A stretch of 64,000 bases of DNA from Isoetes taiwanensis (taxonomy: Eukaryota > Streptophyta > Lycopodiopsida > Isoetales > Isoetaceae): contig JAJEKV010000096.1 in NCBI GenBank assembly GCA_021234155.1, positions 2,603,678 through 2,667,677 on the forward strand, in the 5' to 3' direction. Position numbers and translations under genes: made by a program. The notes under the pieces were generated by a model. The model was not told where the DNA came from, searched no databases, and saw only the letters and a list, made by a program, of their open reading frames with translations. Numbering within the stretch: the first letter of the stretch is position 1; each line of letters starts with the position of its first letter. Below are positions 44,690 through 55,034 of this stretch, in pieces.

Positions 44690-47499
44690 ACAATTACAAC
44701 TCATAATACCATAACAATCATCATTGCTTACCAAATAGCCCCATTACACCCAACCAACCAGGTTAGTATACATACAAGCCACAGGCAACATTTCCATATC
44801 TATGCCTAAACATTCTCATCAGCACACAGTGCCTACTCCGGTTCTAACATGCACCCAGGCTGATCAGGCCCTGCGGCCAATACGGGCAGGGTTTGCCTCA
44901 TGTGTACACACCCTTCCATGTTGCGTCCAGCACTGGAGGACCACTTTTGCCATGTAGCGCGACAATCCAGCCAGGATAACAATGCCCGATGTCACGCACA
45001 AACACAACTGCAAGTCCAAGCCCCAGAGACTATGCACTTATGCAATATTTTATTAAGCACATATGTTCCAATACCATTATGATTGCAATCCACGCAATAT
45101 CCAAATATAACTATAATGATGATATCATAATAGAATACAATTCCCCATGCATTTTTCTAACATGTATACCACAATAGAAATGCTGATTCTATATAAGACA
45201 TACCATGCATGCATCTTTTCATGATACAATGCCCATTCTGCTCATGGCATAAGGAACATACAACAATCATAACCAAGTATCTATTTTGCCTAGGGTTTGT
45301 TAGGGAATCTCTAGTCGACCCCTATGTTCAAGGATTCCATTACCAACCATTATACTAAGTTCCAGTATAAGGTACATTGGCACCATTTCCCATTTTATAT
45401 CGTTTCTCGGCAAGGTCTTTTTATCCTTAATTTCTCCCCACGTAAGAAGGTTCTTCCCATTATCTTAAGTGTGTATTAATCTAAGCCAACATTTTGTTTT
45501 CATTAAAAATCTCCTTCCTTACTAAGTTTGTTTAACGATTTCCTACTTGTTAAATTCACGTTCTCTACATTTTGCTATTAATTTGCCTAGAACCCATGCC
45601 TGCACTCATGGTTCTCATGCATCTCCTCGGCCTAGAATCCTCCCAAATCTCCGTAACTAAACCAATTTAGTCCCCATTGCAACCCATGGTATTTTTTTGT
45701 GTATCTTAGTATTTATTTAAAGTTATCATCAGTTTTATTTAGTGTTATTTTATAGGCTGATGCTGACGTTCATCTTCAGCCCTAACAGGTCGTGCCCCCA
45801 ACACCTTCAATGCAGGCCCTATGCCTTCATTTCCTCATACATCTGGCCTCCCAGAGGCCTAACATCCCAAATCGGCCCTTGTGGCCTCAGTTTTGACCCT
45901 AGGAGATCCACCCTCTTTATAAGGGATATGCCACCTGTGTGCATAGGGTAGCCAAAAAACCCCTAGTATACGTGTTTCTAATAGGCAAATTTGACCCCTT
46001 TTCGTATGATTTTATAACTAGAAGAGCCGACCCAAAATCCTATGACCCCTAGTATACATACGAAAAAGGGTAAAAAATTGCCCCCCCCACAAAAAAAAAA
46101 AAGCACGTGGTTTTGACAGGTTCCACAAGGTGATGTCCCTTTGGTTCCGACCTCCTTAGGTCGATTTGGTGCCCTAGCAATACCGTTTGACAGCTCCAGC
46201 TATGGCAGCTCGGCTTCAATCCAGAGTTTATTTGAGCCTCCAGCATTCAAATTTGCCCTTCTAGACCAATTTCAGCCCTTTATCGAGGGCCGGCCCAGGC
46301 ACGCTCGTCCGTTCCTAATCATGCCACAACTCTGTCTTACCCCTGTTTCCAAGCTATCCAACCAGACTTTACCAAGCTCTAGCTCTTCCGGTTAATCCCT
46401 AAACTTATTGAGCATTTCTTTAACATCATATAGCCCTTAAAATCTCCTTTGGTGACCTATCTCGAATCCTCCCGCAATACTAGACAGCCAATACGAATTC
46501 TACAACCTGCTTCCTATAATAATTTTAATTCTTTAATACTTCCATTCTAACCAGATTATTCATACCAATGTTGTTAAAAAACCCGTTTTTTATTTTTAAA
46601 GTACCTCTATAAAAATCCTCACGTTTTTTAAAGGATTTTTATGATTTGGCATGGCCAAAAATAAAAAATAAAGAAATTGCACATTCTTTGCACTGCTTTA
46701 TTGGACATATTTGCTACTGTTAGAATGCACATTTTTGCTACAAGTTATAAGACGTAGCATGCCAACAAGTAAATCAAAAACTTATACTGCTATTAGAAAC
46801 TATTAAGTTCAAGTACATAGATATCATAGCTGTTTTGCCATGCAACTCTTAAGAAAGTTTAGAAAAACACTATTATAGAGGTTAAGAAGTATAAGAATTT
46901 TATATACAAGGATAAATAAGTTCAAGAATATCATATATTTGGTTAAAAAAAAATCATAGCCTAAGGATTTTTAAGGATTTTTAAAGATTTTTAAGGATTT
47001 TTAAGGATTTTAAAGATTTTTAACGTATTTTATATAAAATACGTTTTTAAAGATTTTTTTCAAAAATTTTAAAAATCTTCAAAAAATCTTAAAAAACGTT
47101 TTTTAAACGTACGGATTTTGACGTACTTAACAACATTGATTCATACAAAGCAAGATGCAATTAACTCCATAATTTTTTTATTTAGCCAAGATCAACTTTA
47201 TGCATCCTAACATCAAATGAGTAAGTTGTAAATCACCCACCTGGTTAAGCTTTCTTTGTAGTTGTCTGCTTGGTCTCCAAGCCTCCTTTACAGAAAACTC
47301 CTCCTCAGCAAGTATACTCCCAATGGAAAACTTCAAATTCTCTACAATTTACTATATATAGACCTCCTGTATAAACATCTACATACCATGTATGTGTTTT
47401 TCTTTAAGTCGGTATTAGTTTAATGGTCTCTTATAATCATAACCAAATTGTATTAAACTACTTACGTCACTTGTCAGCTAACACTCCAGGCTCGTTACA
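44690..47499 (-). mobile_element. Gypsy long terminal repeat, minus copy, with hAT MITE inside
   Basis: On the minus strand the LTR starts TGTAACGAGCCTGGAGTG at 47499, matching TGTAAAGAGCCTAGGGTG at 51052 on the plus strand. The two copies align throughout, including ATACATGGTATG, GGTGGGT and AGGCCTAACATCCCAAATCG. This copy has two extra pieces: the hAT MITE (46566-47138) and about 240 bp at 45900-46143. Without them the LTR is about 2 kb. The inner edge near 44690 is approximate; no clean primer site is visible. Confidence 0.8.
46558..47146. mobile_element. hAT-type MITE in the Gypsy LTR (element 46566-47138, with 8-bp duplications)
   Basis: Terminal inverted repeats CAATGTTGTTAA and TTAACAACATTG bound a 573-bp element. 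It is flanked by the 8-bp direct repeat ATTCATAC (46558-46565 and 47139-47146); the plus LTR copy shows the site once, near 51415. Eight-bp duplications and CA(A/G)TGTTGTTAA ends are hallmarks of the hAT superfamily. The right part carries AAGGATTTTT tandem repeats (46965-47030) and an AACGTATTTTATATAAAATA palindrome. It is non-coding, so mobilisation would need a transposase in trans. Confidence 0.9.
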
Positions 47500-47990
47500 G
47501 AAATGACCTAAATACTCCAGTTAATGTATGCAAAATGAAATGAGAGAATGAACCTCTTAATCCCCTAACTTTTCTCTCTATCTGAACAAACCAATGAGAT
47601 TATTCCTTGACAACTTTTCAAGCTATACTATAACCAGAAAATGACCTAAATACTTCCGTTAATGTACGCAAGATGAAATGAGAGAATGAACCAGTTTATT
47701 CTCTTAACCTTTGTCTCTATACTTGAATAGATCAATGATATTATTCCTTCACATCTTTGCATTGGATCAATGTAGTAATAATAAAACAATGACCTAAAAT
47801 GTGTGCAAAATGAGAGAATGAACCTCTTAATTCTCTTATTTTGTCTCCATATCTGAACATACTAGTGAGATTAGAAGTAGAAATCTTCTTATCCATATGG
47901 CACCAAAGTTCTTCATCTAAATAAGACAACCAATGTCTTCTTACCAATGCCCATTTACATCAAATGTGCATCTCTATAAGTAACATTCAT
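47500..47990. repeat. Tandem ~130-bp repeats flanking the Gypsy LTR
   Basis: AATGACCTAAATACTCCAGT, AAATGAGAGAATGAACC, TTTGTCTCTAT-like and GATTATTCCTT words recur three times (47500, 47640, 47780). No genes. Confidence 0.65.
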
Positions 47991-47994
47991 CCTA

Positions 47995-48090
47995 GAACAT
48001 CTAGGTCTTGAATTCGAGACCGCCCAAAGAAACACTATGTATAGACTCGTTCCATAACCCAGTGCAGGGTTCCAATGGACATTAAAATAA
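47995..48090 (+). mobile_element. SINE remnant (B box)
   Basis: GGTCTTGAATTCGAGACCGC (48004-48023) corresponds to the B-box part of the SINE at 58005-58160. The A-box half is missing. Confidence 0.5.
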
Positions 48091-48094
48091 TATC

Positions 48095-48330
48095 TATCTA
48101 TGAATTGAATTTTACCGTCCGCAAAGACTAAAAAGGCCTATGGGACTCAAACAAAGAACACATCAGCCAATGTGGCATGACATAGAAATACTATCCATCC
48201 ATCCATCCATCCATCCATCCATCCATCCATCCATCCATCCTCTGTCTGTCCATCCATTTATCTACTCTCCAGGATTTAAAAAACCCATTTCAAAAGGTTT
48301 TTGAGAAAAAAACCTTAGCAATGGTAGCCT
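48095..48330 (-). mobile_element. LINE 3' end with (CCAT)n microsatellite
   Basis: GAATTGAATTTTACCGTCCG and AAAAAGGCCTATGGGACTC lie at 48104-48150. About twelve CCAT units follow (48192-48240), then GGATTTAAAAAACCCATTTC and AAAAGGTTTTTGAG (48272-48307), the hairpin-like module shared with 16478, 16608, 20008 and 56505. Confidence 0.6.
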
Positions 48331-48639
48331 CAATGGTAAACTGGACATTTGTACATATTAATGTAGTGATGAAGGACATAACTAAGTTCGCATGTCCAAT
48401 ACCTCTTGAAGATACAATGCTCGTCTCCTACTGAAGCCATTTGCAATATCTAGCGGTTGGTTAGGCATAACCAACCCAACATATCGTACCCTAGTAGACC
48501 CAAATGTTGGATAGGTCTAATGGCATCCAATGTACCATTTGGGGCTCGATTTCAAATTGTGGAGGACTTCCATATCCCATTCTTATGATATGTTCTTTGT
48601 AGGTGGGCACTTGCCCGTAGTGGTTCACGCGTGTCCTTC
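48331..48639. other. Unassigned, probably LINE- or Gypsy-derived
   Basis: No clear domain before the Gypsy reverse transcriptase resumes at about 48690. Confidence 0.35.
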
Positions 48640-50850
48640 ACAGGTGCGTGTGTGTGCTACCATCATGAAAGCTTGAGAAGTTATTGGACTGCCTTTTAAA
48701 CACGCTATGGTCACTATGAGTTTGTGGTGATGCCGTTTGATTTACGCGCCTACTACCTTTATGCGATTGATGAACAATGTTTTTAGACCCTTCCTGGGCG
48801 ATTTCATATTGGTGTTCTTTGATGATATTCTAGTTTATTCTAGAACCCTGCAAGAGCATGTGAAGCATGTGAGGTAGGCTTTGAGTATCCTGAAAGAAGA
48901 GAAGTTGTATGGAAAAATGTCGAAATGTTCTTTTGCACCGCATAAATTAGTGTATTTGGGCTTTATAATTTTTGAAGATGGGGTTGCGCCAGATCCCGCA
49001 AAGACAAAAGCTGTGAAAGATTGGCCAATTCCATAGTCTGTGAAGGAAGTAAGAGCTTTTTGGGACTTGTAGGTTACTATCGCAAATTCGTCCCTAAATT
49101 TTCAAATATTGTTGCTCCTCTCACGCCATTGTTGAAGAAAGGGATTAATTTGGCTTGGACGTAGAATTGAAGGAGGCGTTAATTCGAGATCCTATTTCGA
49201 AGACATTTGATATGGATCAGCCCATTCAAGTAGTCACAAATGCCTCTGGAAAAGCTATCGATGGAGCTTTATTGCAGCATGGAAGAGTATGTGCCTATAC
49301 ATCTCATAAATTGTCGCCAGCAGAGTAGAATTATCTAATGCATGATTTGAAGATGTTGGCAATCATACATGCTTTGCATGTATGGAGACACTACCTATTA
49401 GGTCGTCATTTCTCATTGAAGACTAACCATCAGAATCTAAAATTTTTGTGAAGCAGCCACATTTGAATAGGCAGCGAAGTGGATGCAATTGCGAGAAGAA
49501 TACGATTTTGAGATTGAGTATCAGCCGGGCAAGGAGAATGTGATAGCGGATGCTTTATCCCGCAGATCTGTTTTTACCTCTATTAGTATGCTTCAGGGTC
49601 AATGGAATGCTCATCTCATGGATAAAGTGGCACGGGACCCGTATTTTGGGCCGGTGGTTGCCAGTATCAAAAGGGGTCTACCAAGTTTCCACAATACTCG
49701 TTATCTAATGGAGTCTTGTATTACAAGGATCCGACGTGCAGGATGAGGCTCTTGTATGAAGCGCATGATAGTCCATTAGGGGGACATCCCGGGGTGCACA
49801 AGACTCAAAGGAAGGTCAGATAACATTTCTTTTGACGGGGGCAGAAGAAAATGGTTAAAGAGTATGTGGCAAAATGTTTAGAATGCCAGAAAGTTAAAGC
49901 TTCACGATCTAAAGCCCCAGGGGAGTTGCAACCATTGGAAGTTCCTTCATCCATATGGGAATGCATTGGCATTTTGTAGATCTACCTCGAACATGAGTAG
50001 GGTATAATGCCATTTATGTTGTGGTAAACAGATTGATTAAGCAAGCGCATTTTATGCTAACAAAGACGACAATTACAGCTATGGATATCTCCAAGTTATT
50101 TGTCAAAGAATTTTTTAGGTTGCATGGTATGCCAGTACTATTACCTCCGATCGAGACTCAAGGTTCATGAGTAATTTTTGGCAAGGATTGTTCCGGAATG
50201 TGGGAACTAAGTTAAATACTAGCACTGCATACCACCCACAGACAACCGGGCAAGTGGAGCGAGTAAATCAGGTTTTGAAGGATATGCCAAGAATGTATGT
50301 GTTGAGCCAGCCTAAGGCGTGGGATTCCTATTTACATTTGTCAGAGTTTGCATACAATAATACATACCAAGAATCTATCAGGATAAGTCCCTTTGAGGCA
50401 ATGTATAGCAAAGAGTGCCAATGTCCGATGAATTGGAGGGATTCTACTTGCAATGTGGAAATGGCCAATGAGGTAGCCTAGGATTTGGATGCACAATTCA
50501 GGGGGGACTTTGTCAAAATCTTGCAATGGTTCAAAATAGGCAGAAGCAGTATGCAAATAAAAGGCGCAAACCTTTAGAATTCACAGAAGGTCAATATGTA
50601 TTCTTACGGATTAATCCCAAACAGAATAGAATAGAATAGAATAGAACAGAGCTTATTGGCATTTAAAAGTGCGGGGAAGTGGGCTCCGAGGTATGCAGGA
50701 CCCTTTAAGATCCTGGAACGTATCGGGAAAGTAGCTTACAGGTTGGAATTACCCTCGCATGTTAGGGTGCATAATGTATTCCATGTGAGCAACTCGAGGA
50801 AATATGTCTTTGATCCGTCGCATATGCTTGCCGTGATGATTTAGTAAGCA
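48640..50850 (+). pseudogene. Gypsy pol: reverse transcriptase, RNase H, integrase, chromodomain-like tail
   Basis: Plus-strand segments in shifting frames: YGHYEFVVMPFDL (48708-48747), an FDDILVYS-like catalytic box near 48820, [16 protein letters not shown] (49057-49104), an RNase H end KWMQLREEYDFEIEYQPG and NVIADALSRRS (49471-49570). The integrase catalytic-core end is MSNFWQGLFRNVGTKLNTST, then AYHPQTTGQVERVNQVLKD (50167-50285). After it come [20 protein letters not shown] and [12 protein letters not shown] (50686-50810). Gag, protease and the N-terminal reverse transcriptase are missing. A run of ATAGA units (50622-50645) is inserted in the integrase tail. Many stops: inactive. Confidence 0.85.
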
Positions 50851-51040
50851 GAGATGAATTTTTATACCCCCAACCAGAGCGTATTTTGCAAAGAGAGACA
50901 GGCAAGCTTCAATGACAGACAATCACAAGATTTTTGGTCTAATGGTCTGGTTGTCCGATTGAAGATGCAACATGGGAAGATTCAAAGCGGATTCTTTGCA
51001 ATTTCTTGAGCTTGCCCATAAGGACATGGGTTAAATATTC

Positions 51041-51051
51041 AAAGGAGAGAA
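51041..51051 (+). promoter_or_regulatory. Polypurine tract before the Gypsy LTR
   Basis: AAAGGAGAGAA lies directly before the LTR start TGTAAAGAG, the position where plus-strand DNA synthesis is primed in LTR retrotransposons. Confidence 0.7.
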
Positions 51052-53393
51052 TGTAAAGAGCCTAGGGTGTTAGCAGACAAGTGATGTAAGTATTTTAATA
51101 CAATTTGGTTATGATTATAAGAGACCATTAAACTAATACTGAGTTGGGGAAAAATACATACATGGTATGCACATGATGTTTATACATGAGGTCTATAAAT
51201 ACTGAATTGTTAGAGGATTTGAAGTTTTTATATTGGAAGTATACTTAGCGAGGAGGAGTTTTTACGTGAAGGAGGCTTGGAGAGCAAAAGCATTAAACAA
51301 GCGCAAAAAAAGCTTAACCAGGTGGGTGGTTTACACCTTACACAGGGGATGTTAGGATGTGTAAACTTGATCTTGAATAAATAAGAAAATTTTGGAGTTG
51401 ATTGCATCTTGCTTTGTATAAATAATCTGGTTAGAATGGAAGTATTAAAGAACTAAAATTATTATAGCAAGCTGAGGTTATGGAATTTTTATTGGGTACA
51501 TCTAGTGGGATAGGTCATTAGAGGAGAATTTAAGGGCTATATGATGTTAAAGAATGTTTAATAAGTTTAGGGATTAACCGAAAGAGCTGGAGCTTGGTAA
51601 AGTCTGGTTGGATAGCTTGGAAGCGAGGGGGTAAAGGCGAGTTGTGGCATGATTAGGAATGGACTGAAGCGGTCGGGCTGGCTGAGAAAGGGCGAAATTG
51701 ATCTAGAAGGGCAAATTTGAATCTTTGGAGGCTCAAATAAACCCGGATTGGAGCCGAAGCTGCCATACTCGAGTCATCAGCGGCATTCGTTGAGAGCACC
51801 AAATCGACTGAAGAGGTCGGGCCGAGGCCACAAGGAACGATTTGGGATGTTAGGCCTCACGGGAGGCCAGATTCTGAAAACGAAGGCATAAGGGCCGTTG
51901 AAGCTATTGGACCCCTTGACCTGTTAGGGCTGAAGATGAATACCCGACAACGACCTACAAAGTAACACTAAATAAATAACTAAGGATAACTTTGAATAAA
52001 CAACACTAAGATACATATAACAATACCATGGGCTGCCATGGATATTAAATTGGTTTAGTTATGGAGATTGGGGAGGATTCTAGGCCGGGAAGATGCATGA
52101 GAACCATGAGCGTAGGCATGGGTTCTATGGAAATTAATAGCAAAATGTAGAGAACGTGAATTTAACAAGTAAGAAATTGTTGAACAAACTTAGTAAGGAA
52201 GGAGAATTTTAATGAAAACAAAATGTTGGCCTAGGTTAATACACACTTAGGTTGATGGGCTCTAATCAATTCCCGACCATTAGATAGGGGAATATTCCGA
52301 GGGATATGCCCTCTAGTGCGATCCCATCCCTACACCTCATGGGAGATGGGGTCAAGCCCGATGTGGCTCTATTCCTAAGGGGCCGTTGACATCCATTGCA
52401 AGGGATTTTGATGTCAATTGACTTCAAAGTAGCAAGCGCCACTATTCGAACCTTTGAAGCGGGGCGGCTCCTACAACTAAATTAGTAGGCGGTGAGGTTT
52501 CTCCCACAAGCTTCCACGATCTGAGTAGCAAAGCAACCCGAGCAGGTTGGGAGCCATCAAATCAGAGGCTTCTTGACTGCAAAGAGAATGTACAAACAAA
52601 CCGGGGTTTGAACCCCCCGCCAGCGCATTTCGCCATCCTTTTCTTAACTCTCATGTCTGATCATGCAGACAATGAGCAGCCATAACAGAAAGTGACATCT
52701 CCCTCAGGCAAGGAAGAGGAATTACCTAAGTTTCATTGACTTTGCATACGAAATTGCTAATGCACAAAGTGGATGAGTTCAGATTACTAGCAAACACTAC
52801 CTATCAATGAACAGCAACAAGAAGGCAGGGCATGTAAATTCGCCACTGTATAGCAATGAATAGAAAATGAATAAAAAGAAAGCGAGCAGAGCCATACCAT
52901 TGCGGCCGGAGCCGGATAGTGCATGCAGCCCAAAATAGAACACAGAAATAGGCATGGGTCTTAAAATAGGAAAGAGTGCAAGAAAAGCTTCCTGTGTGTG
53001 GCACCACATACCTGAGGCAAGCGTTCACAGCCACCATAGAAGCCTGAAGCAGAAGTGCACCTGGAATGAGGACCGCGGTACCGGGGATTGAACCCCTAGC
53101 GCCTTGTCTGCTCAAGCAATCTGCCCGCCCTTAAAGGGCAGGGGCTATTCCCATGCACATGCACATGCAATCACACCATGTTTTCCCTTAAGTTTTTTTG
53201 GCTGACCTGTAGTCCATTTCCACATCCATTTTTCATTTTTAGTTCCTTTTACGATGCATAGCACACGCCACACAAAAACAACACAATAAGCAAGCAAAGC
53301 ACTTTGTCTAGTTTTGTTCATAACAGACATTGTGGCGCTGGCCAAAGCGTCAATCGCCCGCAACTCCACGAGAAGAAGAGCCCGTCGCGAGAT

Positions 53394-53756
53394 TCATATC
53401 GCGCCCAAGATATCTTTGGCGCTCATCGTGGTGACCTCCACCTCTTCCCCTCCATGTGAGAGGCGACCTCTTCCAATCTTTGCAAAGAAGCCCAAGCTGC
53501 ATCCTAAACAATCGGCCGGAGGCGACCCACGGACTTCGGCGGTGTTAATGTTAACAATGCTTGACACAACATCGAGCAACAACGCACCGCTCCTGTTGGA
53601 GAAGGCAGCGGAGAGGGCCACGGCATTGTGAATCACATCATGGACACTTGGCCCGGGAGGCGGAGGCGTGAGGAGGGAAGATGGGGCCTCCTCATCACTT
53701 TCAATGTTAATGGCGGCATCGGTGGCCTCACCCCAACAAATGCAGCGGGACTGGCG
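53394..53756 (-). CDS. Possible C-terminal extension of the Replitron transposase, same frame beyond one TAG
   Basis: Directly after the TAG at 53757-53759 the same frame stays open for about 120 codons: CWGEATDAAINIESDEEAP, PPPPGPSVHDVIHNAVALS, LLLDVVSSIVNINTAEV and KDILGAI before a stop at 53394. The segment is GC-rich like the transposase and unlike its surroundings. Splicing from a donor near 53881 to an acceptor after the TAG (GCGCCAG near 53750) could join it, or the TAG may be a late mutation. I do not recognise a domain in it. Confidence 0.4.
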   Translation of the reverse strand, partial: RQSRCICWGEATDAAINIESDEEAPSSLLTPPPPGPSVHDVIHNAVALSAAFSNRSGALLLDVVSSIVNINTAEVRGSPPADCLGCSLGFFAKIGRGRLSHGGEEVEVTTMSAKDILGAI

Positions 53757-55034
53757 CTAGCGGCCCCATTCCCAATCTCCATCCCTATAGTCCCACCAGC
53801 ACGATCCATCTCTATTCAGGCATAATAATTGCAAAGAAAGATGCAAAATCAAAACAAACAAAGACATATGTACAAGACCTGCAGGCAGCCCCCTACAAGT
53901 CACCCAATTGCCATTGTGTAATCCGTACCCTTCCCAATCCGCTGAATGGGCTCCATCCGGTAGGGATCCCATCTCTGACACATCTAACATCGCTTGGCAA
54001 AGCCACTCACGGGTTTGATTGTCGGTGTCGGCGACCTTCACCCTATGCTTTCGGATATAAAGGCAAGTGTTAGAAGGAAGGATCCAGCTAGTAGACAACA
54101 CAAATTTACCGGTTCTAAGCATCCTAGTGATTGTGTATACAAGGCTAGAGCTCAGATGCCTTCCACCATGATAGTTTACAAAATGAAGAGCCCTTCCCAA
54201 GAGGTTCCTGTTATCCAGAACTACCACATGCTTAATGTCTCCTGCACCATACAGCAAGTACAGGTCCTTCCCCATCTCCAATTGGCGCTCGGAAACATTC
54301 TTTGTGTGCAGCTTGAAGTGGGGCTTCCTCATATCCTTCATGCAATACCCTATTAGCCCCTCAAAACAATGGAGCTTCGTATTTCTTAATGCCTTGCAAA
54401 TAAGAACAACCCCCACAGGCTTCTTACCTCCCCACCCAAACCTGCGCTTCATGGCCAAATTGACTACTCTAGGGGACTTCAGAGCAAGCCTAAAGACACA
54501 TTGGTAATGCAGGTGGTCTAGGTCACTCCCCCTCTCCGCTGCAACAGCACCTGACACACAATCCTCCTGACAGAACTTAATCAGCATGTCATAGAACTCT
54601 GGGGGTGCATCCTTGCCTGCCACACCCAGGGTAACACTGACGTCTATGAGGCCTATGCCTTCATCCTCAAGGCCATCTCTGCATGCCTCTATAGTAGACC
54701 TGCCAGAAGAAGACTCTGGTTGCCCATTCCTGCCTGCCCGCCCTGCTCTTCTAGCATCCCTCCTCATGGAAAGAAAACAAGCAGAAGAAGGAAGAACAGA
54801 AGGGAATGAAGCAAACCTGGTTAATATACGCAAGGCGCCTCCAAGGTGACGATTTATACACAGAAATCTGGCCGGATTCCCCATCTTATCCACAACCACG
54901 TCGCCAGGAACGGCAAGCGTGGCCTTCCAAACATAGCGCCCCGAGCTAGTTGGGCACATCCGCGAATACAGTCTGCCCACTAAACCTAACCATTGCTGAA
55001 TGCACCCCAAATGAAAAACAGTCGAAAATGGCAA
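53757..55034 (-). CDS. Replitron transposase: HUH (Rep) endonuclease, single catalytic tyrosine
   Basis: The longest intact frame in the window, 425 codons. By analogy with HUH endonucleases it would nick one DNA strand, form a 5'-phosphotyrosine link and drive copy-and-paste rolling-circle transposition in the nucleus. Motif I is IDVSVTLG (130-137). The metal-binding HUH motif is DHLHYQC, with His174, His176 and Gln178. The catalytic motif is LIGYCMKD, with Tyr230 and Lys233. Only one tyrosine is placed there and no helicase follows. Residues 240-350 form an extra conserved-looking domain (LGRALHFVNYHGG, RMLRTGKFVLSTSWIL), which in this family is proposed to aid oligomerisation. The first 89 residues look non-coding in character; Met90 (MRRDARRAG) is a likelier start. 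The last ~35 residues may be intron: GTCTTGTACATATG is donor-like near 53881. All catalytic residues are intact. Confidence 0.82.
   Translation of the reverse strand: MPFSTVFHLGCIQQWLGLVGRLYSRMCPTSSGRYVWKATLAVPGDVVVDKMGNPARFLCINRHLGGALRILTRFASFPSVLPSSACFLSMRRDARRAGRAGRNGQPESSSGRSTIEACRDGLEDEGIGLIDVSVTLGVAGKDAPPEFYDMLIKFCQEDCVSGAVAAERGSDLDHLHYQCVFRLALKSPRVVNLAMKRRFGWGGKKPVGVVLICKALRNTKLHCFEGLIGYCMKDMRKPHFKLHTKNVSERQLEMGKDLYLLYGAGDIKHVVVLDNRNLLGRALHFVNYHGGRHLSSSLVYTITRMLRTGKFVLSTSWILPSNTCLYIRKHRVKVADTDNQTREWLCQAMLDVSEMGSLPDGAHSADWEGYGLHNGNWVTCRGLPAGLVHMSLFVLILHLSLQLLCLNRDGSCWWDYRDGDWEWGR

Noticed and set aside
48192-48240. CRISPR-like array
   Set aside because: It is a simple CCAT microsatellite with no spacers, and the DNA is eukaryotic.
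53994-54849. Plus-strand frames of 78-120 codons
   Set aside because: Antisense shadows of the Replitron transposase.
53757-55034. Integrated geminivirus-like or circovirus-like Rep
   Set aside because: HUH and Y motifs are shared with CRESS virus Reps, but there is no superfamily-3 helicase domain after the tyrosine, no coat protein frame and no stem-loop origin. Precise insertion ends with a duplication suit a Replitron better.
53757-55034. Helitron
   Set aside because: Only one catalytic tyrosine, no RepHel helicase, and no TC...CTRR ends or terminal hairpin at 52260 or 55139.
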